DNA from: an uncultured Clostridia bacterium
GTDB taxonomy: Bacteria; Bacillota; Clostridia; Christensenellales; Borkfalkiaceae
Reading direction: 5' to 3'
Assembly (NCBI GenBank): GCA_944327625.1
Contig: CALVHL010000005.1
Coordinates: forward strand, 1-64,000
DNA length: 64,000 nucleotides
Shown here: in pieces, positions 42,413 to 50,993 of the stretch
How positions within the stretch are numbered: position 1 is the stretch's first letter
How the letters are laid out: each line of letters starts with the position of its first letter
Notes under the pieces: model-generated
Seen by the model: the letters and a program-made list of their open reading frames with translations, nothing else
Told to the model about the DNA's origin: nothing
Database searches by the model: none
Translations under genes and position numbers: made by a program

Positions 42413-42445
42413 CAAAAAAAGAGCGGGGGCGTCTGCCCCCGCTCT
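42413..42445 (-). terminator. Terminator of the TPET-repeat lipoprotein gene
   Basis: AGAGCGGGGGC (42420-42430), GTCT loop, GCCCCCGCTCT (42435-42445); on the minus strand it is followed by seven T. Confidence 0.9.
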
Positions 42446-42501
42446 GTCGCGCGTTGTCGGCCGTTCAATCCTGCCCGTATTTATGGTAAGCATTGCCGTT
42501 T

Positions 42502-43449
42502 TCAGTCATTCGTATCCTGTTCGTATTCGTAGTAGGTGTTGCCGTTTTCGTCGGTCATCCGGCGGACGATGTAGCACTTTTCGTTCCTGCCCGTACCCGT
42601 TTTGAGGCGTATGACTTCCTGCCCTCTGCGCTGTACCCGCTCGAACTTCATCTCTCTCGTCTGTCCGTCGCAGTAGCAGGTCATTTTAAGTTCGGTCTCG
42701 CCGCGTTCTTCCTCATACTCGAAAGTGCTGCGCTCGACCAGCTTGCCGTTCTCGTACAGGCTGTAGCTGAATTCCTGCTCGGTCTCGCCGTGTTCGGTCT
42801 CCTCGCCGTGCTCGACCAGCATATATCTGTTCTCGCCGAGGAATACCGTGAACTCGGTTTCGGTCTCGCTCTCGCCGCGTTCGGTCTCGGTTTCGGTTTC
42901 GCCCTTTACGGGGTACTCGACGCCCTCGATTATGACTATGCCGTCGATGTTGAAGGTTTCCTCATACTCGTCCTCGTCCTGCTCGACCTCGGCAAGCACG
43001 CGGTTATAGTACATTACGTACTGCATCGCGTTGCCGTCGATGTCCTTATAGCTGACGACCGTCTTCTGCTCGTATTCCGTCCTGTCGGAAGCCTCGTCAA
43101 CTATTCCGAAGCCGCCCTCGCTAAGAAGGCTCTCCACGAGCTCCATATATCCGTCGAGTTCAACGTCGACGGGATTAGTCGTCGTTCCCTGTTCGGGAGT
43201 GGTCTCGGGAGTGGTCTCGGGAGTGGTCTCGGGAGTAGTTTCGGGAGTAGTTTCGGGAGTTGCCGCGGGCGTTTCGTCCATGGAGGAGATAATCATTCCC
43301 GCGGATGCCGCGCTGAATCCGTAGACCGAGCGGGCGTCGCCGAGCGCCTCGAACTTGTTTTCGGGCGAAGTGTTCTTTGCGCATGCCGCAAGGCTCATCG
43401 TCCCCGCGAGCGCTATTGCCGTCGAAAGAGCTATAAATAATTTTTTCAT
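42502..43449 (-). CDS. Lipoprotein with TPET repeats, paralogue of the anti-sigma outer domain
   Basis: 315 residues from the ATG at 43449 after CGGAGGTAA. The lipobox is L-A-A-C. A linker of repeated T-P-E-T (coded by a 12-bp tandem repeat) leads to a beta-rich domain with Y-K-D-I-D-G-N-A-M-Q-Y-V-M-Y-Y-N, D-E-D-E-Y-E-E-T-F-N-I-D-G and many E-T-E-T-E runs. The same order of motifs occurs in the extracytoplasmic part of the protein coded at 44198-45361, so the two are homologous. Its promoter carries the same motif as that of the ECF sigma operon. It may sense or buffer the signal read by the anti-sigma factor; the actual function is unknown. Confidence 0.8.
   Translation of the reverse strand: MKKLFIALSTAIALAGTMSLAACAKNTSPENKFEALGDARSVYGFSAASAGMIISSMDETPAATPETTPETTPETTPETTPETTPEQGTTTNPVDVELDGYMELVESLLSEGGFGIVDEASDRTEYEQKTVVSYKDIDGNAMQYVMYYNRVLAEVEQDEDEYEETFNIDGIVIIEGVEYPVKGETETETERGESETETEFTVFLGENRYMLVEHGEETEHGETEQEFSYSLYENGKLVERSTFEYEEERGETELKMTCYCDGQTREMKFERVQRRGQEVIRLKTGTGRNEKCYIVRRMTDENGNTYYEYEQDTND
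43192..43260 (-). repeat. 12-bp tandem repeat coding the T-P-E-T linker
   Basis: Units GGTCTCGGGAGT or AGTTTCGGGAGT follow one another five times plus a partial copy. Repeat number may vary between strains without shifting the frame. Confidence 0.9.
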
Positions 43450-43499
43450 GGTGTTACCTCCGTTTGTTTTGTGTGCTTTTATTTGCTTTTGCACCTATA

Positions 43500-43526
43500 T
43501 AACAATCGGGCGGCGCGAATTGTTGG
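43500..43526 (-). promoter_or_regulatory. ECF-type promoter of the lipoprotein gene
   Basis: On the minus strand CCAACAATTCG, ten bases, TTGTTA. Motif and spacing equal those at 43629-43655 on the plus strand, and the two diverge from a 102-base interval. Inferred to be read by the neighbouring ECF sigma factor. Confidence 0.7.
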
Positions 43527-43628
43527 AAAATATTGAAAAATTTTTTAAAATATTTTGCGCAATTTTACGAAGATATTGACTGTCGGGAAAAATACTGATA
43601 ATATTTTTTCGGAAAATCTTTTTTTTCG

Positions 43629-43655
43629 CCAACAAAACGGCTTTTAATATTGTTA
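43629..43655 (+). promoter_or_regulatory. ECF-type promoter of the sigma/anti-sigma operon
   Basis: CCAACAAAACG (43629-43639), ten bases, TTGTTA (43650-43655), twenty bases before the start codon of the sigma gene. The AAC-bearing upstream half fits ECF -35 sites. It implies positive autoregulation. Confidence 0.7.
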
Positions 43656-43674
43656 GTAATATGGAAGAAAGAAT

Positions 43675-44208
43675 ATGAAAGGTGATAAACTTGAAAAAAA
43701 GGTAGCCGAACTTAAAGGCGGCGACAGGCGCGCCTTCGACTACATATACGAGCATACCAACCGCAGCGTCTATTTTTCCGTGCTGTACATAGTGCGCGAC
43801 AAGATGTATGCCGAGGACATATTGCAGGATACCTTCGTCAGGGCGATAAACAATCTCTCGCAGTACCGCGAGGGCACGAACTTCGTCGGCTGGCTGATAA
43901 GCATCGGCAAATCGCTCGCGCTCAACCATATTAAGCGGCAGGCGCGGGAAGTCCCGACCGATTTCGACGCCGAGGCGTACAGGTACGGCACAACCCACAC
44001 CGAGCTGCCGTTCATCTTCGACGCGGCGGCAAAGATACTCGCCGAGGACGAATATGAGATAATAATGCTCTGTCAGGTGGCGGGCTATAAGCGCAGGGAG
44101 GTTGCCGAAATGCTGGGCATTCCGCTCGGCACGGTAACGTGGAAGAATAACGAGGCGCTAAAAAAACTTAAAGCATACCTTATTAAGGAGGGCGGATATG
44201 AAGGATAA
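43675..44208 (+). CDS. ECF RNA polymerase sigma factor
   Basis: 177 residues. Region 2 (about 15-85) has A-F-D-Y-I-Y-E-H-T, D-K-M-Y-A-E-D-I-L-Q-D-T-F-V-R-A, the usual core-binding and -10 reading helix. Region 4 (about 115-170) has L-C-Q-V-A-G-Y-K-R-R-E-V-A-E-M-L-G-I-P-L-G-T-V. A TTG at 43690 has a better ribosome-binding site (AAAGGTGA) and could be the true start, which would remove five residues. It overlaps the anti-sigma gene by 11 bases. It likely drives its own operon and the divergent lipoprotein gene from the shared motif. Confidence 0.92.
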   Translation: MKGDKLEKKVAELKGGDRRAFDYIYEHTNRSVYFSVLYIVRDKMYAEDILQDTFVRAINNLSQYREGTNFVGWLISIGKSLALNHIKRQAREVPTDFDAEAYRYGTTHTELPFIFDAAAKILAEDEYEIIMLCQVAGYKRREVAEMLGIPLGTVTWKNNEALKKLKAYLIKEGGYEG

Positions 44209-45361
44209 GGACGTAAAGAAACTTCTGTCGAAGGACGCGCGGAGCGTGTTGCCCGACGACGGAGTAAAGGAGGAGATAAAAGAGCGGCTGGGCTACGGCG
44301 GCGAAGTCGCCGAAAAGCGGCTTCAATACGCGGGCGGCGGCGAAGCGGCGGCGCCGAAGCGCAATATGATAGTCGCGGCGACCTGCGCACTGGCGGTGGT
44401 AATCGCGCTGTGCATAGCGCTGACCTTTATTTTCAGACCGCAGACGACCTTCCCCGGCACGATAGGGGGCGGCAATAAATTTGAGGAGATAACCGACGCG
44501 GACAGCTTCTACGCCTACGGCGCGGCGTCGGTCGGCAGCATACTCGCGTCCGAAGTCGGCGGCGCGGAGGCTGCGCTGAACGCCGCAACTTTCTCGGCTT
44601 CGACCTACGGCAACGGCAGCGGCGGCAGGGAACGGCAGATACAGGCGGTCAACAGATATATGCCGCTCGTCGAGAGTCTTTTAAGCGACAGCGCGATAGT
44701 CGGCGCGGCGGTGCAGCCTGCGGAGGGCTATGACTTCGGAATGACCGTAAGCTATAAGGACCTGCTCGGCAACACCGTCGGCTATACAATGTACTATAAC
44801 AAGCAGTTCGTCGGTTCGGAGACCGACGAGGACGAGTACGAGGAGAACTATTCGATAGTCGGCGTGCTGATAGTCGACGGCGTGAGCTACCCCGTCGAGG
44901 GCGAATACGAGACCGAAACCTCCTCCGACGAGAGCGGCGACGAGCTGAGGTTCAGGGCGTACACCTCCGCCGACAGGCGTTCGTATATCGAGGTCGAGCA
45001 GGAGTACGAGACCGAGAGCGAGGACGGCGAGACGGAGACCGAAAAGGAATACGTCTATTCGGTATATATCGACGGCGAGATGACCGAGCGCACGGAAGTC
45101 GAGTACGAGCGCGAGGGCGACGAGCTCGAGGTCAAGCTGACCTACGAGAGCGGAGGGTTTAAGGACGAACTCGTGTTCGAGAGTATCGGCGAGGCGCTGC
45201 TCGAAGTGCGCGGCAAGATAGACGACGAGGACGTAAGGTTCAGAATCCGCGTCGAGCAGGGGCAGTACCGCTACGAGTTCGAGGACGGAACTTCCTCCGA
45301 CTTCGACCGCTTCGGAAAGAACGGCGCTTACGGCGGGCAGGCTGCGGCGTTTGCGCTCTGA
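44198..45361 (+). CDS. Probable membrane anti-sigma factor
   Basis: 387 residues. A cytoplasmic part of about 55 residues is followed by one membrane helix (57-79) and a large, acidic outer domain. The layout, and the 11-base overlap with the sigma gene, fit a membrane anti-sigma factor, though the classic zinc H-x3-C-x2-C motif is missing. The outer domain (about 145-380) carries V-S-Y-K-D-L-L-G-N-T-V-G-Y-T-M-Y-Y-N and D-E-D-E-Y-E-E-N-Y-S-I-V-G, also found in the divergent lipoprotein. Both N-terminal halves also share D-A-x-S-x-Y-x-x-x-A-A-S. Signal sensing outside the cell is inferred. Confidence 0.78.
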   Translation: MKDKDVKKLLSKDARSVLPDDGVKEEIKERLGYGGEVAEKRLQYAGGGEAAAPKRNMIVAATCALAVVIALCIALTFIFRPQTTFPGTIGGGNKFEEITDADSFYAYGAASVGSILASEVGGAEAALNAATFSASTYGNGSGGRERQIQAVNRYMPLVESLLSDSAIVGAAVQPAEGYDFGMTVSYKDLLGNTVGYTMYYNKQFVGSETDEDEYEENYSIVGVLIVDGVSYPVEGEYETETSSDESGDELRFRAYTSADRRSYIEVEQEYETESEDGETETEKEYVYSVYIDGEMTERTEVEYEREGDELEVKLTYESGGFKDELVFESIGEALLEVRGKIDDEDVRFRIRVEQGQYRYEFEDGTSSDFDRFGKNGAYGGQAAAFAL

Positions 45362-45380
45362 AAGGACGATATGGTTACGG

Positions 45381-45457
45381 GGGCGGGCGCGTTGCGCCCG
45401 CCCTTTCAATAAATTTTAAAAATCTGAAAAAATGCGGGATATTCTTCCGCATTTTTT
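45381..45457 (+). terminator. Two terminators after the anti-sigma gene
   Basis: First GGGCGGGCGC-GTT-GCGCCCGCCC then TTTC (45381-45407); second AAAAAATGCGG, nine bases, CCGCATTTTTT (45427-45457), which can serve both strands. Confidence 0.88.
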
Positions 45458-45599
45458 GTCGCTTTGCGCAATCTGTCGGTTGCAATCGGGCGCGGTATAT
45501 GTTAGAATATTCGCATAATATTCCCGCCGCGTCCAGCTTCCGCCCGACGCGCGGCGGCGCGGTCTCAGGGCGGATATATTCTGACAGCGAGGGTATTCT

Positions 45600-46742
45600 A
45601 TGAAATGGGTAACAGTCTGGGGCAACGCGACTTCGGTTGCCGAACACAGACCTGAAACTTACGCAAAGGACATAACGCTGCGCTATCCCGTCACCTGCGC
45701 TTTCGGCGGCGAGCGGGTAAGGCTGCACTTTTCCAATTTCTGCGGCACCGAACCCGTGACGCTCAGCCACGTCACCGTCGCCACGGCGGTCGGCGACAGA
45801 GAGATAAATCTGCAGGGCGCGAGGCTGATAACTTTCGGCGGCAACGAGAGCGTGACGATAGCCCCGGGCGAGGAAATATTTTCGGACGAGTCCGACTTCC
45901 GCATCAAGCGCGGCGGCGTCATGTCCGTCAGTTTTTACATAAAGGACTTTACGCTCATGCGCTCCGCCGTGGTCATCACGGGGCCGCTTTCCAAGGGCTT
46001 TTTCTCGGTGGGCAACCACACCCTTTCACCCGTATTGCCCCTCGACTATACGCGATCTACTTCAACTTTTTACTTCCTAACGGGCATAGATCTGTACACG
46101 GGCGACGACAGCGGCTGCGTCATAACCTACGGCGACAGCATAACCGCGCAGAGCTTCCCCGACTATATGACGATAGAGTGCCTCAAAGACGCATACAACA
46201 GGACGGCGGTCATCCGCCGCGCGGCGAGCGGAACGCGCGTTCTGCGCGAATATACCTGCATAACCTACGAGAGCTACGGGCTGAGCGGCGAACACCGCTT
46301 CCGCCGCGAAATCTCGACGGTCAGCGGCGCCAAAGCCGTGCTCATTCAGCAGGGAATAAACGACATAATCCACCCCGTCGGCACGGAAGTCAACCCCTTC
46401 CGCCCGATGAGCGATCTGCCCTCGGTGGAGGAGCTGACGGCGGGGCTTCAACAGTATATCGACATCGCGAGGGAGTACAATCTCAAAGTCTATCTCGGCA
46501 CTCTCCTGCCCATAAAGGGTTGGCGCACTTTCGCGCCGTTCAGGGAGGAGATGAGGCAGGCGGTAAACGACTGGATGCGCCGCGCGCCCGTCGACGGAGT
46601 GGTCGACTTCGACAAGGCGGTGCGCTCGCAGGCGGACAATATGAAGTTCGGCGACGGCGAGGACAGCGGCGACCATCTGCACCCCTCGGAGAGGGCTTAC
46701 GAGGAGATGGGAAAACTTGCATTCGGGGAGATGATCAAATGA
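45600..46742 (+). CDS. SGNH/GDSL-family hydrolase, cytoplasmic
   Basis: 380 residues with no signal peptide. Residues 1-165 form a beta-rich N-terminal domain (Y-P-V-T-C-A-F-G-G-E-R-V-R-L-H-F-S-N is typical of the jelly-roll region in this group). The SGNH domain follows: block I Y-G-D-S-I-T with the nucleophile serine near 181, block III Q-Q-G-I-N-D-I and block V D-H-L-H-P-S near 360. Such enzymes deacylate or deacetylate sugars, lipids or other esters; the substrate here is unknown. Its last codons overlap the start of the next gene (ATGA), so the two are co-translated. Confidence 0.88.
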   Translation: MKWVTVWGNATSVAEHRPETYAKDITLRYPVTCAFGGERVRLHFSNFCGTEPVTLSHVTVATAVGDREINLQGARLITFGGNESVTIAPGEEIFSDESDFRIKRGGVMSVSFYIKDFTLMRSAVVITGPLSKGFFSVGNHTLSPVLPLDYTRSTSTFYFLTGIDLYTGDDSGCVITYGDSITAQSFPDYMTIECLKDAYNRTAVIRRAASGTRVLREYTCITYESYGLSGEHRFRREISTVSGAKAVLIQQGINDIIHPVGTEVNPFRPMSDLPSVEELTAGLQQYIDIAREYNLKVYLGTLLPIKGWRTFAPFREEMRQAVNDWMRRAPVDGVVDFDKAVRSQADNMKFGDGEDSGDHLHPSERAYEEMGKLAFGEMIK

Positions 46743-47743
46743 GGGCGGCTATATACGGCGCGGGCGCAATGGGCAGCGCGATGGGCGCATACATTACCCG
46801 CGCGGGCGGCAAAATAGAGGTAATAAGCCGAAACGCGAGGCACGTCGAAAAGATGCGCGGCGAGGGGCTTAAAATTTCGGGTACGGACGATTTTTCTGCC
46901 GTGCTCGACGCGCGCCTGCCGTCCGAGATGACGGGCGTGTACGACATAATATATCTGACCACCAAGCAGTGCGAGAACGCCGAAACGGCGCAATTTCTCA
47001 AAGACTATCTGGCGGAGGACGGCGTGCTCGTCACCATTCAGAACGGACTGCCCGAATATAAACTCAGCGAAACGCTCGGCGAAAAGCGGGTGCTGGGCTG
47101 CGTGTGCAGCTGGGGCGCAAGCCTCGTCGCGCCCGGCGAGGTAGTGATGACTTCTTCGCCCGAAAAGATAGAATTTCAGCTCGGCTCGCCCTTTAATGGC
47201 GGCGCGGACGGGGCGGAGGCGGCAAAACTACTCTCGCTCATGGGCAACGTTGTCAGGGAGAGTAACTTTCTCGGCGCGCGCTGGACTAAACTGATAATAA
47301 ACAACGCCTTTTCCCCGCTGTCGGGGCTGACGGGGCTGACCTTCGGCGAAATAGCCAAGAGAAAGGATACCCGTCGGCTGGCTCAGGCGATATTCAACGA
47401 GACGGCGAAAGTCGCCCGCGCAAACGGCGTGAAGTGCGAAAAGATACAGGGGCACGACGCGATAGGACTTTTAAGCTATGACAACCCCGCAAAGAAGCTC
47501 TTTTCGTGGCTGCTCTTTCCCTACGCGATGAAAAATCACAGCCACATTCTCTCGGGAATGTACTACGACCTCAGCCGCGGCAGGAAGTGCGAGGTAGAGT
47601 ATTTCTGCGGCATAGTTTCGGCGTTTGCGCGCAAGGCGGGGATAAGTTCGCCGCTCACGGACAGAATGACCGAGCTCATAATGGAGATTGAACGCGGCGA
47701 AAGGCAGATTTGCGCCGAAAATATACGCGAATTTTGTCTTTAA
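46739..47743 (+). CDS. Ketopantoate-reductase family oxidoreductase (ApbA/PanE-like)
   Basis: 334 residues from the ATG at 46739; the frame runs open far upstream but that part overlaps the hydrolase gene. The Rossmann start A-A-I-Y-G-A-G-A-M-G-S lies at residues 3-13. V-T-I-Q-N-G-L marks the family, and the catalytic lysine is in W-T-K-L-I-I-N-N-A near residue 183. It should reduce 2-ketopantoate or another 2-oxo acid with NADPH. No other pantothenate gene is near, and its coupling to an ester hydrolase gene suggests a different substrate, so I withhold the panE symbol. Confidence 0.85.
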   Translation: MRAAIYGAGAMGSAMGAYITRAGGKIEVISRNARHVEKMRGEGLKISGTDDFSAVLDARLPSEMTGVYDIIYLTTKQCENAETAQFLKDYLAEDGVLVTIQNGLPEYKLSETLGEKRVLGCVCSWGASLVAPGEVVMTSSPEKIEFQLGSPFNGGADGAEAAKLLSLMGNVVRESNFLGARWTKLIINNAFSPLSGLTGLTFGEIAKRKDTRRLAQAIFNETAKVARANGVKCEKIQGHDAIGLLSYDNPAKKLFSWLLFPYAMKNHSHILSGMYYDLSRGRKCEVEYFCGIVSAFARKAGISSPLTDRMTELIMEIERGERQICAENIREFCL

Positions 47744-47864
47744 ATGCTCTTTCGCGCGCCGTTTGGTATTGCAATGCGCGTTCAGAAGTGCTATAATCTT
47801 TATGATAAAAGGTTGAAAGGTTGCGCCCCGCACTGCCCGACGCGCCATACCTTACGGAGATTTT

Positions 47865-48806
47865 ATGCAAGTCGGCAAATATACTTTTTCGGAGGTCTAT
47901 TACCCGTCGTCAGACGGCAAGACCAACATACACGCCTGTATATGGCAACCCGTAGGCGAAGTTCGGGCGGTTTTGCAGATAGTTCACGGCATGGCGGAAT
48001 ATGCAGAGCGGTATAAGGAGCTTGCGATGAACCTTGCCGTCCGCGGCATACTCGTCTGCGCGGAAGACCATCTCGGTCACGGGCGTTCGGTGTGCTGTCC
48101 CGAAAACGTCGGATATTTTTCCGACGAAAAGGGCTGTATGCCCGTTCTGCGCGATATTCGCACATTGACCGAGATAGTCAGACAGAAAGGTCCGAAAGTG
48201 CCCTATTTTATGTTCGGGCATTCGATGGGCTCGTTTTTCTGCCGTAAGTATATTTCGCTTTACGGGGAAGAGCTTGCGGGCGCGATACTAATGGGCACGG
48301 GCCGTAAGGGCAAGGGCGCGATTTTCGCGGGAAAGGCGCTCTGCGCCTGCACGGGCATATTCCGCGGCTGTCACAGCCGTCCGCCGCTCATCGAAAAGTT
48401 GGCGTTCCTCGGCTATAACAAGCGGTTCGAGGGCAGGACGACCTTCGACTGGCTGTCCTCCGTCCCTCAGAACGTCGACGCATATATCGCCGATGATTTG
48501 TGCGGAATAGCCTTCACCTGCAACGGCTTTTTCGGGCTTTTTGACATAATTTCCAAGGCTTGCAGCAGGAAAACCGCGGCGGCTACGCCCGACAAATTAC
48601 CCATACTTATGGTCAGCGGCACGGATGATCCCGTAGGCGACTATGGCAAGGGCGTAATAAAATCTTATAACATCTACAAAAAATACGGCAAGAACGTCAC
48701 CCTAAAAATGTTTGACGGTTGTCGGCACGAGCTACTGTTCGATACCTGTTCCGAGGAGGTTCAGGCGGACATAGCGCGTTTCATAGACGAAAATATCGGG
48801 GCATGA
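47865..48806 (+). CDS. Alpha/beta hydrolase, monoacylglycerol-lipase/aminopeptidase S33 type
   Basis: 313 residues. The oxyanion region is V-H-G-M-A-E-Y-A-E-R, the nucleophile elbow G-H-S-M-G-S, then a cap with several cysteines (C-A-C-T-G-I-F-R-G-C-H), an acid in V-S-G-T-D-D-P-V-G and the histidine in G-C-R-H-E-L-L. This set matches the lysophospholipase-like group. It has no signal peptide, so it acts in the cytoplasm. Ribosome-binding site GGAGAT; a TATAAT near 47794 could be its promoter. It lies one base before the next hydrolase gene, so the two form an operon. Confidence 0.9.
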   Translation: MQVGKYTFSEVYYPSSDGKTNIHACIWQPVGEVRAVLQIVHGMAEYAERYKELAMNLAVRGILVCAEDHLGHGRSVCCPENVGYFSDEKGCMPVLRDIRTLTEIVRQKGPKVPYFMFGHSMGSFFCRKYISLYGEELAGAILMGTGRKGKGAIFAGKALCACTGIFRGCHSRPPLIEKLAFLGYNKRFEGRTTFDWLSSVPQNVDAYIADDLCGIAFTCNGFFGLFDIISKACSRKTAAATPDKLPILMVSGTDDPVGDYGKGVIKSYNIYKKYGKNVTLKMFDGCRHELLFDTCSEEVQADIARFIDENIGA

Positions 48807-48807
48807 G

Positions 48808-49557
48808 ATGCTTTTAAAGGAATACATTACTATACCCGACCTGACGGGAGACAGAGAGAGGAGAGTATATTATTATCTCCCCGAGGGTTACGACGGCGAC
48901 GGGGAACGCTATCCCGTGCTGTATATGTTTGACGGACACAATCTCTTTCTCGACGGCGACGCCACTTTCGGCAAGAGCTGGGGGTTGAAGGAATACCTCG
49001 ACGCGACTAATACGCGCATAATCGTCGCCGCACCCGAATGTAATCACGAGGGCGATATGCGGCTTTCGGAATATTCGCCCGTCGGCTTCGACTTTCACGG
49101 CAGACACATAGTCGGCAGGGGCAAAAAATATATGGACTGGCTGACCAAGGTCTTTAAGCCCATGGTCGACGGGCGGTTCAGAACGCTGCCAGACAGACAG
49201 CACACCTTTATCGCGGGCAGTTCGATGGGCGGACTTATGACGCTGTATGCGCTGGCTAAGTATAACGAGGTATTTTCGCGCGGCGCGGCGCTTTCGCCAA
49301 GTCTTTGGGTGGGCAAAGGTGAAGTGCCCTCGTTCATTCTGCGCGGCAGATACGCCGCAGGCACGGTAATATTCACCGACTACGGCACAAAGGAATTCAA
49401 AAACCATTCCCCGCAGCTGCGCATTTTCGGTCAGACGTTTGCCGTTCTTTCGGCAAAGGGCGTGACGGTCACGGCGCGCACCGTCGAGGGCGGAACGCAC
49501 TGCGAGGCGGCGTGGGAGAGGGAAATTCCCCACTTCATGCGCGCGCTCGGCTTCTGA
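48808..49557 (+). CDS. Esterase D / putative esterase family alpha/beta hydrolase
   Basis: 249 residues. R-R-V-Y-Y-Y-L-P-E-G-Y, then Y-P-V-L-Y-M-F-D-G-H-N-L-F and A-G-S-S-M-G-G-L (nucleophile near S136) are typical of the putative-esterase family (enterochelin esterase and feruloyl esterase relatives). The late histidine is in G-G-T-H-C-E-A-A-W near 232. No signal peptide is seen. It could release acyl groups from sugars or phenolic esters; the substrate is open. The TGA stop is overlapped by a dispersed-element copy at 49556. Confidence 0.9.
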   Translation: MLLKEYITIPDLTGDRERRVYYYLPEGYDGDGERYPVLYMFDGHNLFLDGDATFGKSWGLKEYLDATNTRIIVAAPECNHEGDMRLSEYSPVGFDFHGRHIVGRGKKYMDWLTKVFKPMVDGRFRTLPDRQHTFIAGSSMGGLMTLYALAKYNEVFSRGAALSPSLWVGKGEVPSFILRGRYAAGTVIFTDYGTKEFKNHSPQLRIFGQTFAVLSAKGVTVTARTVEGGTHCEAAWEREIPHFMRALGF

Positions 49558-49580
49558 TTGCCCCCGCAATATGCCGCAAC
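49556..49580 (+). repeat. Dispersed element overlapping an esterase stop codon
   Basis: ATTGCCCCCGCAATATGCCGC, same core as 21880. ATGCCGCAA repeats again at 49601. It is the only copy that touches a coding region, by two or three bases. Confidence 0.65.
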
Positions 49581-49670
49581 CAATTCGTTTTACTGCATAA
49601 ATGCCGCAATCTGCGCCCGTTCGGGCGAGGCGGTTCAAAATTACAAAAGTTCTATAAAGGATGTACCTGT

Positions 49671-50861
49671 ATGAAAAATTTTGTGTTCATTTCACCTAAC
49701 TTTCCCGAGACCTACTGGCGCTTCTGCCGCGGGTTGAAGGACAACGGTTTCAATGTTTTAGGCATAGGCGACGCGCCCTATTACGAGCTGTCGGAGCCGC
49801 TCAAAAAGAGCCTTACGGAATACTATAAGGTCACCTCGCTCGAAAATTATGACGAGGTATTCCGCGCGGTGGCGTTCTTCACCTTCCGCTACGGCAAGAT
49901 AGACTGGCTGGAAAGCAATAACGAATACTGGCTGGAAAGGGACGCAATGCTGCGTACCGAGTTCAACATTCAGACGGGCTTCCAGAATAAGGATATGCCC
50001 AAGGTCAAGTTCAAGTCCAAGATGAAGACATACTATAAGAAGGCGGGCATAAAGGTTGCCAAGCACTGCATGGCAAAGAGCCTTGCAACCTGCAAACGCC
50101 TCATCTCGCAGGTCGGCTATCCCGTAATCGTCAAGCCCGACAACGGCGTGGGCGCGAACGCGACCTACAAGATACACAACGAGGACGAGCTTAAAGCTTT
50201 CCTTAAAACCAAGCCGCCCGTCGACTATATCATGGAAGAATATATAGAGGGTGAAGTCAACTCTTACGACGCGATAGTCAACAGCAAGGGCGAGCCCATA
50301 TTCGAGACGGGCAACGTCACCCCCAATTCGCTGATGGACGTCGTCAATACGGGCGACAATTCGATATTCTATATTGTCAACCAGCCCTTCGAGGATGTGA
50401 GAAAGGCGGGCAGAAAGGCGCTTAAAGCCTTCGGCGTAAAGAGCCGTTTCGTCCACTTCGAGTTCTTCCGCCTGACGCGCGACCAGCGCATAGGCAAGAA
50501 GGGCGAAGTCGTCGCGCTCGAGGTCAATATGCGTCCCTCCGGCGGCATTTCGCCCGACATGATGAACTTTGCCAACTCTACCGACGTGTACAAGATCTGG
50601 GCGGACATGATCGCCTACGACAGCACGCTCAAAGACTGCGGCGACAGGTATTACTGCGTATTCGTCGGCCGCAGGGACGGCAAGGAATACAAGTACTGCG
50701 AACAGGACATTATATATAAATACGGCACGAACATCAAGCTTTTGGGGCGCGTCGCCAAGGCGCTCTCGGGCGCAATGGGCGACATAATGTTCATCGCCAA
50801 CTTCGTCGAAAAGTCCGACATGGACAAGTTCATCGCGGACGTCGTCGCCCCCGCCGAATAA
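49671..50861 (+). CDS. ATP-grasp ligase-like protein
   Basis: 396 residues from the ATG at 49671. The fold is seen from P-V-I-V-K-P-D-N-G-V-G-A-N-A-T (ATP-grasp lysine and glycine loop, about 146-160), Y-I-M-E-E-Y-I-E-G-E-V-N-S (about 186-198) and A-L-E-V-N-M-R-P-S-G-G (about 283-293) for metal and ATP binding. The N-terminal F-I-S-P-N-F-P-E-T-Y-W is a pre-ATP-grasp domain mark common in gut Firmicutes and Bacteroidetes proteins annotated as carbamoyl-phosphate-synthase-like. It should join a carboxylate to an amine or thiol using ATP. The substrates are unknown, and no partner genes lie around it. A terminator follows. Confidence 0.85.
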   Translation: MKNFVFISPNFPETYWRFCRGLKDNGFNVLGIGDAPYYELSEPLKKSLTEYYKVTSLENYDEVFRAVAFFTFRYGKIDWLESNNEYWLERDAMLRTEFNIQTGFQNKDMPKVKFKSKMKTYYKKAGIKVAKHCMAKSLATCKRLISQVGYPVIVKPDNGVGANATYKIHNEDELKAFLKTKPPVDYIMEEYIEGEVNSYDAIVNSKGEPIFETGNVTPNSLMDVVNTGDNSIFYIVNQPFEDVRKAGRKALKAFGVKSRFVHFEFFRLTRDQRIGKKGEVVALEVNMRPSGGISPDMMNFANSTDVYKIWADMIAYDSTLKDCGDRYYCVFVGRRDGKEYKYCEQDIIYKYGTNIKLLGRVAKALSGAMGDIMFIANFVEKSDMDKFIADVVAPAE

Positions 50862-50881
50862 TAACAGAGCATATTTATTTT

Positions 50882-50911
50882 CCCGCCGCTCAACCGCGGC
50901 GGGTATTTTTT
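50882..50911 (+). terminator. Terminator of the ATP-grasp gene
   Basis: CCCGCCGC, six bases, GCGGCGGG, then TATTTTTTT. Confidence 0.9.
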
Positions 50912-50912
50912 T

Positions 50913-50944
50913 GGCATAATCGCCGCCCCGCCGCCATATCTTAT
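50913..50944 (+). promoter_or_regulatory. Candidate sigma-E promoter of spoIVA
   Basis: GGCATAAT (50913-50920), a 14-base spacer and CATATCTTAT (50935-50944). It resembles the Bacillus sigma-E pattern (GTCATATT, 13-15 bases, CATACAAT), which fits mother-cell expression. Confidence 0.6.
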
Positions 50945-50993
50945 TAAACGTAGCACGAAAAAATTATTTTCAAAACCAAGCGGAGGCGGTACA

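Noticed and set aside
46178..46738. Upstream extension of the ketopantoate-reductase-like frame
   Set aside because: It overlaps the SGNH hydrolase gene in another frame; the Rossmann start fits the ATG at 46739.
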